Shown: one piece after another, positions 29,095 to 37,961 of the stretch
Numbering within the stretch: the first letter of the stretch is position 1
How the letters are laid out: each line of letters begins with the position of its first letter
Source: JAQUTK01 sp963677415
Lineage (GTDB): Bacteria; Bacteroidota; Bacteroidia; Bacteroidales; JAQUTK01
Reading direction: 5' to 3'
Assembly (NCBI GenBank): GCA_963677415.2
Contig: CAXXFJ010000042.1
Span: forward strand, 1 to 64,000
DNA: 64,000 nt
Notes under the pieces: generated by a model
What the model saw: only the letters and a program-made list of their open reading frames with translations
Told to the model about the DNA's origin: nothing
Databases searched by the model: none
Position numbers and translations under genes: made by a program

Positions 29095-30684
29095 TTATTT
29101 CATGATAAGTTTTTCGCTACAGACCCCATCTTCAGTCTCCATTCTTATCAGATAAGCACCTTTTCTCAGATTGCTTGCCGCGACGGTAATAGTTCCAGTA
29201 ATCCGTGGTTCCTGCATTAAAACCTTATTACCGGAAAAATCCAAGATCTGAACAGATTTGATCACAAAAGGCGATTGAACATAAACAACATCAGTAGCGG
29301 GATTAGGAAACAGCGTAGCATACAATCCTTTCTTATCCGTCACATCCTTGACTGAACTGACTACCGGACTAATTTCAATAATGACCGGATGATCGGATAA
29401 AGTCAAAGGCACCGAACTGACATTATTCAAGCTCTGCACAGGATCTGTACCCAGTGTTGGATCATACAATTTTACAGATGAATAAGTTGCACCAAGTTCC
29501 ACAGTTAAGCTATTCGTACCACTTGCTTTCTCACTCCACACCGCCAACTCAAATGTGCCATCGCTCTTTTGCATAAGCATGTCATGCACCGTAATCGGTT
29601 TTCTTGAAAATGAATAATTGACCGAATCAGGAATGAAAGAAGAAGTACTATCCGCCAATATTGTTGTCATGTTATGAAGAAAAGTTGCAGACGGTTTATA
29701 CGAGTAATCCGTGCGAACAAACCCCCAGTATCCCTGATTTGCATCATCATGTAGCATATATATAAAAGTATAACTCCATCCCCGTTTGTATGCAGCCAGA
29801 TAAAGATTCAGAAAGAGCTTACCCTGCTGATCCTCCGTAATCGCATTGGTACCTTGAGTCACCCAGCCGGTTTCTGTTGTCACCCTTGGCAGAGTAAGAA
29901 GCTGACTTGGGGTATATCCATCAAAGCCGGCACCCCACCAAGTATGCCCATATTCAACGTACAACCCATCCCAATGGCTATTCAAAGTAGGGTTTTCCGC
30001 ATTCCACGCCTGGTTATCTTCTATACCTCTTTTTGCATCTGTTCCACATACATAGTTGTGCGTATTTGCATAGTCCGCATAGATTGTACCATCAGGCATC
30101 AAACAATTAGTACCACTCGGTATAGTCAAAAATTGAAGTCCGCAATTGTCCGGTTCAGAACCACCGGACTCACTCGAATGAAAAACCGGGATACCGGCAA
30201 GCTTAGAATTAGATTTTACGGCAGCATATAAGTCTTTTTGAAACTCGGCAATCGGTAGAGATGTTGTTCCTGATGATGTTTTACCGTTATAAGTAACAGG
30301 CCAATTGTTTGGCTCATTAGGGCCCTCAGCAGCCAATAACGCTCCCGCATTTGCCAATATTACGTATTCAGAGATACTACTGGCTATATTTCCGTTTATT
30401 GGTAGCAGACAAACTTTTGCTCCACATTTGTTATGTACAGAAATGAACTTTTGAAGTGTTGCAATGTTCGTTGACCCATCATCCCTGATGTTTCGGATAC
30501 CGCAGTAAGTAAGAGCAGTGGATACATTCGTCGGATTATCTGCACCTTGAGAGATATGCGTGCTAACTCCGATGGAATTAAGAAAATCATTCGCTTTGAT
30601 GGCTACTGTCTGAGCAGAGACAGAACTCATTTGCATAAAGAATGTCAGTACAAATGAAAAGAACAGTACTCTCATGTTTTTCAT
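29095..30684 (-). CDS. T9SS-secreted GH-A-like (TIM-barrel) putative glycoside hydrolase
   Basis: 529 residues with a signal peptide. The catalytic-looking domain (about 25-360) carries EGPNEPNNW with Glu124 in the Asn-Glu position of clan GH-A, and TTETGW with Glu271 as the likely nucleophile about 150 residues later, as in retaining barrel enzymes. A small beta domain follows, then a T9SS type A sorting domain (LFPNPATDVVYVQS to the terminal KGAYLIRMETEDG). I cannot assign a numbered GH family. Secretion by T9SS to the surface or medium is well supported by the tail. No operon partner: the C10 gene starts 151 bp downstream. Substrate unknown. Confidence 0.75.
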   Translation of the reverse strand: MKNMRVLFFSFVLTFFMQMSSVSAQTVAIKANDFLNSIGVSTHISQGADNPTNVSTALTYCGIRNIRDDGSTNIATLQKFISVHNKCGAKVCLLPINGNIASSISEYVILANAGALLAAEGPNEPNNWPVTYNGKTSSGTTSLPIAEFQKDLYAAVKSNSKLAGIPVFHSSESGGSEPDNCGLQFLTIPSGTNCLMPDGTIYADYANTHNYVCGTDAKRGIEDNQAWNAENPTLNSHWDGLYVEYGHTWWGAGFDGYTPSQLLTLPRVTTETGWVTQGTNAITEDQQGKLFLNLYLAAYKRGWSYTFIYMLHDDANQGYWGFVRTDYSYKPSATFLHNMTTILADSTSSFIPDSVNYSFSRKPITVHDMLMQKSDGTFELAVWSEKASGTNSLTVELGATYSSVKLYDPTLGTDPVQSLNNVSSVPLTLSDHPVIIEISPVVSSVKDVTDKKGLYATLFPNPATDVVYVQSPFVIKSVQILDFSGNKVLMQEPRITGTITVAASNLRKGAYLIRMETEDGVCSEKLIMK

Positions 30685-30859
30685 ATTTATCTAGCTTATC
30701 AGGTTTTCAGGGTTTAAAGCTAGTGCTATTTTTTATCTTATCCAGTAAATACATTAGAATTAATGTGTTTTAAGATCTACACACAACATCTGTGGGCATA
30801 ATGATGCACTGTAGGTTGAATTGTTACAAAGGAGAAGTGTTGATACTATTTTTTTTCTG

Positions 30860-30867
30860 TAACTTTG
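30860..30867 (+). promoter_or_regulatory. Bacteroidota -7 promoter box for the GNAT-protease pair
   Basis: TAACTTTG, with a GTTG at 30839-30842 as possible -33 element. The start would be near 30874, about 50 nt before the ATG at 30927. Confidence 0.55.
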
Positions 30868-30926
30868 TTCAATCTAATAAGTGGAAGTAGAAATAATGCC
30901 ATTCAGAAACTAACAAACAACGAAAA

Positions 30927-31349
30927 ATGGAGTATAAAATAACAACGACTTGCGAAGGAATTGATTTTACAGAGGTCGTAGCTATTATTAAAACAGTGGG
31001 AATGAACTACCATGAACCTGCTATTCAGGAAAGAGCATTTAGAAACAGTGCATCTACAGTCTTTATCTTTGATAATGACACCTTGGTCGGGTTTGGCAGA
31101 GCAATAAGTGACGGAGTGTCTCAAGCAGCAATTTACGATGTCGCTATTCAACCATCCTATCAGGGTAAAGGATTAGGAAAAGTTGTTATTCAGAAAATCA
31201 GAGAAGAACTTCCCGGCTATAATCTTATTTTATATTCATCGCCCGGTAAAGAAGATTTCTACATAAAGAATGGTTTTTTCAAGATGCGGACCGCAATGGC
31301 CTATTTTGAAGATGCAGAGTCAAGAAGAAAAAAAGGTTTTATTGAATAA
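30927..31349 (+). CDS. GNAT-family N-acetyltransferase
   Basis: 140 residues. The acetyl-CoA loop is PSYQGKGLGKVVI after the strand AAIYDVAI, with a C-terminal GKEDFYIKNGFFKM block, all standard for small GNATs. It differs in sequence from the GNAT at 15864. Its TAA stop overlaps the ATG of the aspartic protease gene (TAATG), which implies translational coupling; the meaning of that pairing is unclear. Cytoplasmic; acceptor unknown. Confidence 0.85.
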   Translation: MEYKITTTCEGIDFTEVVAIIKTVGMNYHEPAIQERAFRNSASTVFIFDNDTLVGFGRAISDGVSQAAIYDVAIQPSYQGKGLGKVVIQKIREELPGYNLILYSSPGKEDFYIKNGFFKMRTAMAYFEDAESRRKKGFIE

Positions 31350-32374
31350 TGAATGATAGGATGAATAGGGTAAGAAGTTTAATACTAATCAGTGCTATGC
31401 TGTTCTTTTGTATGGGCACTATTGATAGTATGCAGGTGCAGGAGTCGAAGCTTCAGATAAGTTCAAATAAAACCAATGAATTGGAGCTGACCGATACACG
31501 GCCAGATAGTAAAGTCCGAATTGTGTTTCTTGACAATAAGAAGAATGGAGCTCTTGTAATTGATGCAAAATGGAATAACAGCCCTTTACGTACGCTCTTT
31601 GACACAGGCTGTACATCTTGTAGTGCTTTTATATGGAACAGAGCCGTAGCTGAAAGAATCGGTGTAAAGATGAACACTCGTGATACCTTCCGCATGGGAG
31701 GCACGTACAGAGTACTTTCCGGAATGATTGACAGTTTGGAATTCGGAAAGTTTATGATCAAAAACATTCCCGTTTTTGTCAGCATTGAAGGTATAAACAA
31801 TCATGATCCCAGACAAGTAAAATGCGACTCCACATTAAACAGTATGTTTGATGTGGTGTTAGGATTGCCTATAATAAAAAGACTAGGAACTATTGAACTT
31901 GATTTAGTGAATAATTCAATGTCTTTTCCTCAGACATCAGGTAGTATAGGGAGCAACTCCGGTAATATGCAGATAATAAACAAGAAATTATATCTGGATA
32001 TGAAAGTTGAAGGTATTAATTTTCGGGCTTTTTTTGATACCGGAAACGGTAATGGCATAGAAATCAACACTGATTTCTATGCGAAAAACAAAAGTAGAAT
32101 AGCTCTCCAAAAGATGATTCAGGATAGCAGTGCTATGGGAGGTTGTGCTTCTGTGAACCTAAGGATACGTGAATTATTTCCTTGTGAAACACTGAATACA
32201 GAGATTAATGGTATAAAAACAGTATTTAGAAACAAATGCAAGACTTCCAAAAACAAAAAGGATGATTTCAACTCAGACAAAGAAGCAGAAGGTATCTTTG
32301 GCAATTATATATTTCATTACTGGAAAAAAGCCGTTTTGGACTTCCAAACCATGAACTTTTCTATCACCCAATAG
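31349..32374 (+). CDS. Exported retropepsin-like aspartic protease with two DTG half-sites
   Basis: 341 residues; an N-terminal hydrophobic segment (RSLILISAMLFFCMG) suggests export or anchoring. Two repeats are visible. The first has LFDTG (85-87) and later LGLPIIKRLGTIELDLVNN; the second has FFDTG (230-232) and later GIFGNYIFHYWKKAVLDFQ. Each half thus holds the Asp-Thr-Gly loop and the hydrophobic-Gly/Asp-strand pattern of a retropepsin monomer, so the protein could form a pepsin-like pseudo-dimer on its own. Substrate unknown. The start overlaps the GNAT stop by one base; an ATG 12 bp later (MNRVRS) is an alternative. Moderately confident of activity, confident of the family. Confidence 0.8.
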   Translation: MNDRMNRVRSLILISAMLFFCMGTIDSMQVQESKLQISSNKTNELELTDTRPDSKVRIVFLDNKKNGALVIDAKWNNSPLRTLFDTGCTSCSAFIWNRAVAERIGVKMNTRDTFRMGGTYRVLSGMIDSLEFGKFMIKNIPVFVSIEGINNHDPRQVKCDSTLNSMFDVVLGLPIIKRLGTIELDLVNNSMSFPQTSGSIGSNSGNMQIINKKLYLDMKVEGINFRAFFDTGNGNGIEINTDFYAKNKSRIALQKMIQDSSAMGGCASVNLRIRELFPCETLNTEINGIKTVFRNKCKTSKNKKDDFNSDKEAEGIFGNYIFHYWKKAVLDFQTMNFSITQ

Positions 32375-32445
32375 CAACGAAGGTCTCGATTATAAAATAG
32401 TTTTTTGCTTTTTACAAAACACTCCTGACTTTGATTTATATTTTG

Positions 32446-32453
32446 TAATTTTG
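32446..32453 (+). promoter_or_regulatory. Bacteroidota -7 promoter box for the SGNH-SGNH-MBOAT operon
   Basis: TAATTTTG fits TAnnTTTG and lies 33 bp before the ATG at 32487. Confidence 0.5.
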
Positions 32454-32486
32454 CACTCAAATTTATTTTTGACTTCGTAAAGAATT

Positions 32487-33842
32487 ATGAAAGATTACAG
32501 TCTGCACGCCATTATATTATCTCTGTTAGTTCTCGTTTCTTTGGTAATCGTCTCCACACTGCCAGATTTTACGACTCCCTACTTTTCATATAAAAGAAGT
32601 GATATTTTAGGTGAAATCCGCATAAAAAAGAAGCCACAAAAGGTAGAAGAAAACAAGCAAATCCCAGCAGACACGCTCACTACAGACACCCTCGCACTAA
32701 AAAAGCCTTTAAATAAGATTGCCGTACCCAAAGGATTGGTTCAAATTGAAGATTATTCACAAGACAGTCTTTACTTACAACCAGTGTATCAAAAGCTCAA
32801 TGAGCTCTCCACTCTGAACCAACCTTTTCGAATCGCATTTCTGGGAGACTCATTTACTGAATGCGAAATTATGACCGGAGATATTCGTGAAATGTTACAG
32901 GAGAAATTCGGTGGCGGAGGTGGCGGACTAGTTCCACTGAAGATCGAATCGGCAGGATTGAGTCCCCTGGCAGAAGTCTCTCAGAATAGCATTGAATCCT
33001 TTTCCGTTGTCTCCAAGCCAGGTTTGAATACATTCCAAAGTATTTCCGGAAAGTATTTTATTGGCCGAAACAATTCCGAATTCTCCATACGCTGCAACAA
33101 GTTCAAAGCTAAAACAACCAGTGCAGCATTCGCCCGCCTACTTTTTCGTCCACTTCACTCAGTGGACATCACCTATTCAAAAGATAAAACGTCGTGGGAT
33201 ACCGTTCACTATGAGTCCGATCCGTCGCTCAAGATGCTTCAAATAGATGGAAATGTCAACAATCTCTCATTTAAATTACAAGAGACAGATAGTATTATCC
33301 TCTATGGCGTTGCTTATGACAACCAAAACGGTGTTATCCTGGATAACCTTTCCTTACGAAGCAATTCCGGATTAGCCCTCTCCGCTTTATCCGACAGAAC
33401 ACTGAATGAGTTCAATCAAAAACGACCGTATGATTTGGTCATTATACAATATGGTTTAAACGCCTTCAACACAACCGGCAATTATGAAGGATACAAAAAA
33501 GGAATGATTCGTGCTATCAGTCATTTAAAGTCTGCCTTGCCCAATGCGCGCTTTATCCTGTTCAGTATTGGCGACAAAGGTGAAATGAGAGATGGCGAAG
33601 TAGTGACAAACCATTTAGTACCCGAATTTATTCAAGCACAAAAGGATATTGCACGTCAATCAGGCATCTGCTTCTGGAACATGTTTGAAGCAATGGGTGG
33701 CGAGGGCACAATTGCCCGATGGGCTCAGGCAGAAAAGCCTATGGCCGCTAAAGACTTTACACATATTGCACCGGCAGGAGGAAGAATCATCGCTAAACAA
33801 TTTGTTTCCTCTTTCCTGTTTGAACAAAATAAATACCAGTAA
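32487..33842 (+). CDS. Membrane-anchored SGNH/GDSL-family hydrolase
   Basis: 451 residues. A single N-terminal membrane helix (LSLLVLVSLVIVSTL) is followed by a basic, proline-rich linker and a periplasmic SGNH domain: FLGDSFTE with Ser122 in the block I position, a glycine-rich FGGGGGGLVPL stretch, VIIQYGLNAFN (block III, Asn) and DFTHIAPAGG (block V, Asp-x-x-His). Such proteins add or remove acyl groups on glycans. It is first of three genes leading to an MBOAT acyltransferase, the arrangement used for O-acetylation of cell-surface polysaccharides (PatA/PatB or AlgI/AlgJ logic). The specific glycan is unknown. Confidence 0.85.
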   Translation: MKDYSLHAIILSLLVLVSLVIVSTLPDFTTPYFSYKRSDILGEIRIKKKPQKVEENKQIPADTLTTDTLALKKPLNKIAVPKGLVQIEDYSQDSLYLQPVYQKLNELSTLNQPFRIAFLGDSFTECEIMTGDIREMLQEKFGGGGGGLVPLKIESAGLSPLAEVSQNSIESFSVVSKPGLNTFQSISGKYFIGRNNSEFSIRCNKFKAKTTSAAFARLLFRPLHSVDITYSKDKTSWDTVHYESDPSLKMLQIDGNVNNLSFKLQETDSIILYGVAYDNQNGVILDNLSLRSNSGLALSALSDRTLNEFNQKRPYDLVIIQYGLNAFNTTGNYEGYKKGMIRAISHLKSALPNARFILFSIGDKGEMRDGEVVTNHLVPEFIQAQKDIARQSGICFWNMFEAMGGEGTIARWAQAEKPMAAKDFTHIAPAGGRIIAKQFVSSFLFEQNKYQ

Positions 33843-33881
33843 TTTCATTTGAAAATAATGAAACCAAACCAACTGCTCATA

Positions 33882-35156
33882 ATGAAGTATCTAAAAAACA
33901 GTATCTTGTTCTTTTTCCTGCTCTTCGTTTCAACGAGTTCCATACCTGTTGCCAATAGATCTGAAGCATTATCTGATAAAATAGCTTTTGTCGCTGCAGA
34001 TGATTTATCCCTATTCCCCTCTACTGAAAATGCAATTGTTGATTCAAGCCACGCTCTCTATTCCGTTTTTCAAAAACTACAAGAATTAAACTCTTCTTCA
34101 ACTGACACTTCCCAATTTGTAATTATTCATCTTGGTGACTCACATGTACAAGGTGGCACATTGACCGGTAAGATACGGAGCAACTTTCATCACTACTTCG
34201 GTAACGCAGGACGAGGATTGATCTCCCCCTATCGATTGGCACGTTCAAACAACCCGCTTGATTACACCATCCAGTCAGATGTAAAGTGGGAAAGCGAACG
34301 AATGATTACTGCAAATACGACATCCCCCATAGGAGTCACCGGAATGACACTCACATCAAAAGATAAAAGTGCCGACATCACTATCTCTGTCTCCGATGAA
34401 GACGACACGTTGGATTATTCATTCAATCGAATCAGGATTTTCCCTCGCGAATTCTCTCAATCACACAAACCGGACTCGTCAGATATACTGAGATACGAAG
34501 AGGATGATTGTGGCACGTTGGTTTTGAAACAGAAAATGCACACCGTCCATCTTCTGCCGGATCCCTCCTCTCTCTCTGAGCCGACTTCAACCTTCAGTGG
34601 CGTCTCTTTAGAGAATGGAGAAAAAGGCGTTTTATATCACGCCATCGGAGTAAATGGAGCACATTTTTACGATTACACCAATCATCCCGAATTGTTGCAA
34701 CAGACTTCTTTGCTTAAGCCCAATCTGATAATCATTTCACTGGGCACCAATGAAGCTTTTGGAAAAAGCTGCACAAAGCAACAAGTATATACTCAGCTGG
34801 AAGAAATGATAGGATCTCTTCAGCAAGCAAATCCAGATGTTCAGCTCTTGCTGACTACACCTCCGGAGGTATATATAAAACAACGCATTAAAAAGAAATC
34901 AGTCTATGTAGCCAATACAAAATGCAAATTAGTTGCCGACGTGATTCTTGAATTTGGCAAGGAAAGAGGCATTCCTGTCTGGGACCTGTTTCGGGCTACC
35001 GGAGGAAAAAACTCCTGCAAGACATGGCAGAAATACCATTTATTAAAAACAGACAGAGTCCATTTTACAGAAAAGGGATACACTATTCAAGCCGACTTAT
35101 TCTTTCAATCTTTTACAGACAATTACAATGAATACCTGGAACTTCGACGTCGATAA
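33882..35156 (+). CDS. Secreted SGNH/GDSL-family hydrolase
   Basis: I choose the ATG at 33882, because MKYLKNSILFFFLLFVSTSS is a signal peptide; upstream in-frame starts (TTG 33849, ATG 33858) add a polar tail. About 424 residues. SGNH blocks are IIHLGDSHVQGG (Ser), NAGRGLISPY (Gly), IISLGTNEAFG (Asn) and DRVHFTEKGY (Asp and His). It is a paralog of the preceding gene, 39 bp away, and its end overlaps the MBOAT start by 29 bp. It likely works with that acyltransferase on the same periplasmic acyl transfer. Confident of fold and operon, inference for the reaction. Confidence 0.85.
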   Translation: MKYLKNSILFFFLLFVSTSSIPVANRSEALSDKIAFVAADDLSLFPSTENAIVDSSHALYSVFQKLQELNSSSTDTSQFVIIHLGDSHVQGGTLTGKIRSNFHHYFGNAGRGLISPYRLARSNNPLDYTIQSDVKWESERMITANTTSPIGVTGMTLTSKDKSADITISVSDEDDTLDYSFNRIRIFPREFSQSHKPDSSDILRYEEDDCGTLVLKQKMHTVHLLPDPSSLSEPTSTFSGVSLENGEKGVLYHAIGVNGAHFYDYTNHPELLQQTSLLKPNLIIISLGTNEAFGKSCTKQQVYTQLEEMIGSLQQANPDVQLLLTTPPEVYIKQRIKKKSVYVANTKCKLVADVILEFGKERGIPVWDLFRATGGKNSCKTWQKYHLLKTDRVHFTEKGYTIQADLFFQSFTDNYNEYLELRRR

Positions 35157-36621
35157 ACTCTTGCAGTTATTTGTATGCAATCCCAAAGAACCTCTCATTT
35201 TCAATAGTGGGATGTTCTTGTTTGTCTTCTGTGGCTTCCTTATCGTTTATAACCTGGTAAAGAAGAACCTCACGATGAAAATAGTCTGGGTACTGCTTTT
35301 CTCCTATTATTTCTACTACAAAGCCAGTGGGTTTTACTTGGTTTTTCTATTGATATCTACGATCGTTGACTACCTGATTGGTCAAAAGATTGCACAGGTT
35401 AAAACCAAGAATGCCCAGAAGCTCTTCGTTATTCTCTCTGTCAGTTTCCATTTGATCTTACTGGGCTACTTTAAATATTTCAATCTGACCCTTGAGCTCT
35501 TCTCAAACATTACCCACGAGACCTTTGAGTTTCAGCATATCTTCTTACCGATAGGCATCTCTTTCTGGACCTTTGAGTCCATCAGTTATATCGTAGATGT
35601 GTATCGCAAACAACTTCAACCCGTAAAACGATTTTTGGATTATGCCTTCTACATTTCATTCTTTCCGGCATTGGTGGCCGGTCCGATCGTTCGTGCAAAA
35701 GACTTTATTCCACAGATCGCAAAGAGTGCGATAGTAACCCGTGAGATGTTTGGTAATGGCGTTTTTCTCATCTTCGCCGGGTTATTTAAGAAAGCGATTA
35801 TATCCGATTACATAGGTCTCAACTTTGTGGACAGGATCTTTGAGAACCCCAACCTCTATACAGGATTTGAAAACCTGATGGGGATGTATGGCTATTCACT
35901 TCAGATCTATTGCGACTTCTCCGGCTATTCCGATATGGCGATAGGCATTGCTTTGCTCCTGGGCTTTCAACTCAAGGCCAATTTCGATTCACCTTACAAA
36001 TCCGCCTCAGTCACAGAATTTTGGAGACGATGGCATATTTCACTCTCCTCCTGGCTTAAAGATTATCTCTACATTTCACTGGGTGGAAACAAGAAAGGGA
36101 AAATCCGCACCTATTTTAATCTGTTCATCACGATGCTATTAGGAGGGTTGTGGCATGGCGCATCCCTGAAGTTTGTATTTTGGGGTGGATTGCATGGCCT
36201 TTCACTGATTATTCATAAGCTTCTGATGAAACTATTCCCATGGATGAAAGTGAATGGATCAGAGATGTCCCCCTTGCAACGACTCTTTGGAGTGCTTATT
36301 ACCTTTCATATTGTCAGTGCGTGCTGGGTCTTCTTCAGGGCAGATAGTTATGCTACAGCGATAGATGTCTTTCATCGTATATTTACAGCTTTCCATCCCG
36401 AAGTGCTGCCTCAGTTTGTGTTAGGATATCAAAACGTCTTTTCGTTGATGGTTCTCGGCTACCTGCTCCATTTTGTTCCTCAGAAATGGGAAACACGGGT
36501 CAATGATACTGTTGTCCGCATGCCACTCGCATTGCAGGCAGTAGCCTTTACGCTACTTATCATTTTGATCTTTCAGATTAAGTCCGCAGAGATTCAGCCA
36601 TTCATCTACTTCCAGTTTTAG
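35128..36621 (+). CDS. MBOAT-family membrane O-acyltransferase (AlgI/PatA-like)
   Basis: 497 residues with about ten or more membrane helices. The MBOAT core reads FLPIGISFWTFESISYIVD, FPALVAGPIVRAKDFIPQ, CDFSGYSDMAIG, FWRRWHISLSSWLKDYLYI and GGLWHGASLKFVFWGGLHG, with the invariant catalytic His in LWHG. It would carry acyl groups from the cytoplasm to the periplasmic face for use by the SGNH partners encoded just upstream. The coding overlap of 29 bp with the second SGNH gene points to coupled expression. It converges on glycerate kinase with a 13-bp gap and no clear terminator. Confidence 0.93.
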   Translation: MNTWNFDVDKLLQLFVCNPKEPLIFNSGMFLFVFCGFLIVYNLVKKNLTMKIVWVLLFSYYFYYKASGFYLVFLLISTIVDYLIGQKIAQVKTKNAQKLFVILSVSFHLILLGYFKYFNLTLELFSNITHETFEFQHIFLPIGISFWTFESISYIVDVYRKQLQPVKRFLDYAFYISFFPALVAGPIVRAKDFIPQIAKSAIVTREMFGNGVFLIFAGLFKKAIISDYIGLNFVDRIFENPNLYTGFENLMGMYGYSLQIYCDFSGYSDMAIGIALLLGFQLKANFDSPYKSASVTEFWRRWHISLSSWLKDYLYISLGGNKKGKIRTYFNLFITMLLGGLWHGASLKFVFWGGLHGLSLIIHKLLMKLFPWMKVNGSEMSPLQRLFGVLITFHIVSACWVFFRADSYATAIDVFHRIFTAFHPEVLPQFVLGYQNVFSLMVLGYLLHFVPQKWETRVNDTVVRMPLALQAVAFTLLIILIFQIKSAEIQPFIYFQF

Positions 36622-36634
36622 AACTCTAAGACGG

Positions 36635-37951
36635 CTATTCAATAATAACGACGATCAGATCCATTACATTCGTCATCGTGTTGCCGGTCATTATATGCCC
36701 ACCAACCTGCTTAAAGAAAGAATACGAGTCGCATGCATCCAGATAGACCTGAGGATCAGTATTCTGTTCCAAAGCCACTCTTGCGGTGTCCCAATCAACA
36801 ACAGCACCGGCAGCATCAGTCGGGCCATCAGTTCCATCCGTTCCCGCACACAGTACGGTAAGACCTTGCTTCCCAGCCATCATGGTAGCACAGTATAATG
36901 AAAAATGCTGATTACGTCCTCCCACTCCTTTTCCTGTCACTTTGATGGTCGGTTCGCCTCCGGCAAGCAAGCAAAACGGTTTCTTTCTCGCCGGATCATT
37001 CTGAATCTTTAGAGCTTCGTCTAAAACTGTATCAGCCGCTTTTACCACATCCCCCTTTAATGATGAAGTGAGGATCCTGACTCCAAATCCCAATGCAAGA
37101 GCTTTCTCTTTCGCCGCTTCCAAAGCAAGCGTGTTATTACCAATCACAATACTAAGCCCCCGGGCAAACAGCGGATCACCGGTTTTGGGAGTCTCCGGCA
37201 CCAAACCGGCAATACCTTTTTGGAGATAGTTGATCATGGAAGTAGGAAACTCAGGCAGAAGATCCTGCTCTTCAAGCACACGCCATGCATCAGCAAAAGT
37301 CGAACAATCCGGACACGTCGGACCGGAAGCAATCACATCAACAGGGTCGCCGATAACGTCCGACAAGATGAGACTGACAAACGAAGCCGGGTAAATAGCC
37401 TTCGCCAGTTGCCCTCCTTTCACCATTGAGAGATGCTTTCGCACAGCATTGATCTGTTGGATATCCGCTCCACTTTCCAGCAAAAGTTGATTCATCGCAA
37501 TCAAATCATCCAGCGTGGCACCTTCGGGATAGTCGGCTAACAAGGAAGAAGCACCACCGGATATCAGACAGATCACCAGATCCCCTTTTCCCGCTTTTCC
37601 TACAACCTCCAGAATATCTTTAGTAGCCTGAATCCCATTCTTGTCAGGCACCGGATGAGCAGCTTCACTTACAACCATCCGTTCCAACTCACACGCATGC
37701 CCCTGCTTCACCACAAGTTGCCCCTGCGTAATCCTGTCACCCAGTATCGATTCTAGGCCCCGCGCCATCAAAGCACTTGCTTTACCCGCACCTATCACAT
37801 ACATATGCTGAAAAGCGTCAAGAGGAAAAGGATGATTCGCAACATAAAGAACGTTATCCGCGATCCTTACCTGTGAACAAATCAATCTGTCCGGCAAGAC
37901 ACGTTCAACACCCGCACGGAATATTTGTTCTGCTACACCTCTCCTTTTCAT
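36635..37951 (-). CDS. Glycerate 2-kinase, GckA/MOFRL type
   Basis: 438 residues. The N-terminal domain has YVIGAGKASALMARGLE, DLVICLISGGASSLL and FVSLILSDVIGDPVDVIASGPT. The C-terminal MOFRL domain has GEPTIKVTGKGVGGRNQ and GTDGTDGPTDAAGA. These are diagnostic of class II glycerate kinases, which make 2-phosphoglycerate from glycerate and ATP. It lies 10 bp after the GntP-type permease, so the pair probably imports a sugar acid (glycerate or similar) and feeds it into glycolysis. Cytoplasmic. Well supported. Confidence 0.92.
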   Translation of the reverse strand: MKRRGVAEQIFRAGVERVLPDRLICSQVRIADNVLYVANHPFPLDAFQHMYVIGAGKASALMARGLESILGDRITQGQLVVKQGHACELERMVVSEAAHPVPDKNGIQATKDILEVVGKAGKGDLVICLISGGASSLLADYPEGATLDDLIAMNQLLLESGADIQQINAVRKHLSMVKGGQLAKAIYPASFVSLILSDVIGDPVDVIASGPTCPDCSTFADAWRVLEEQDLLPEFPTSMINYLQKGIAGLVPETPKTGDPLFARGLSIVIGNNTLALEAAKEKALALGFGVRILTSSLKGDVVKAADTVLDEALKIQNDPARKKPFCLLAGGEPTIKVTGKGVGGRNQHFSLYCATMMAGKQGLTVLCAGTDGTDGPTDAAGAVVDWDTARVALEQNTDPQVYLDACDSYSFFKQVGGHIMTGNTMTNVMDLIVVIIE

Positions 37952-37961
37952 ACAGATCAGA

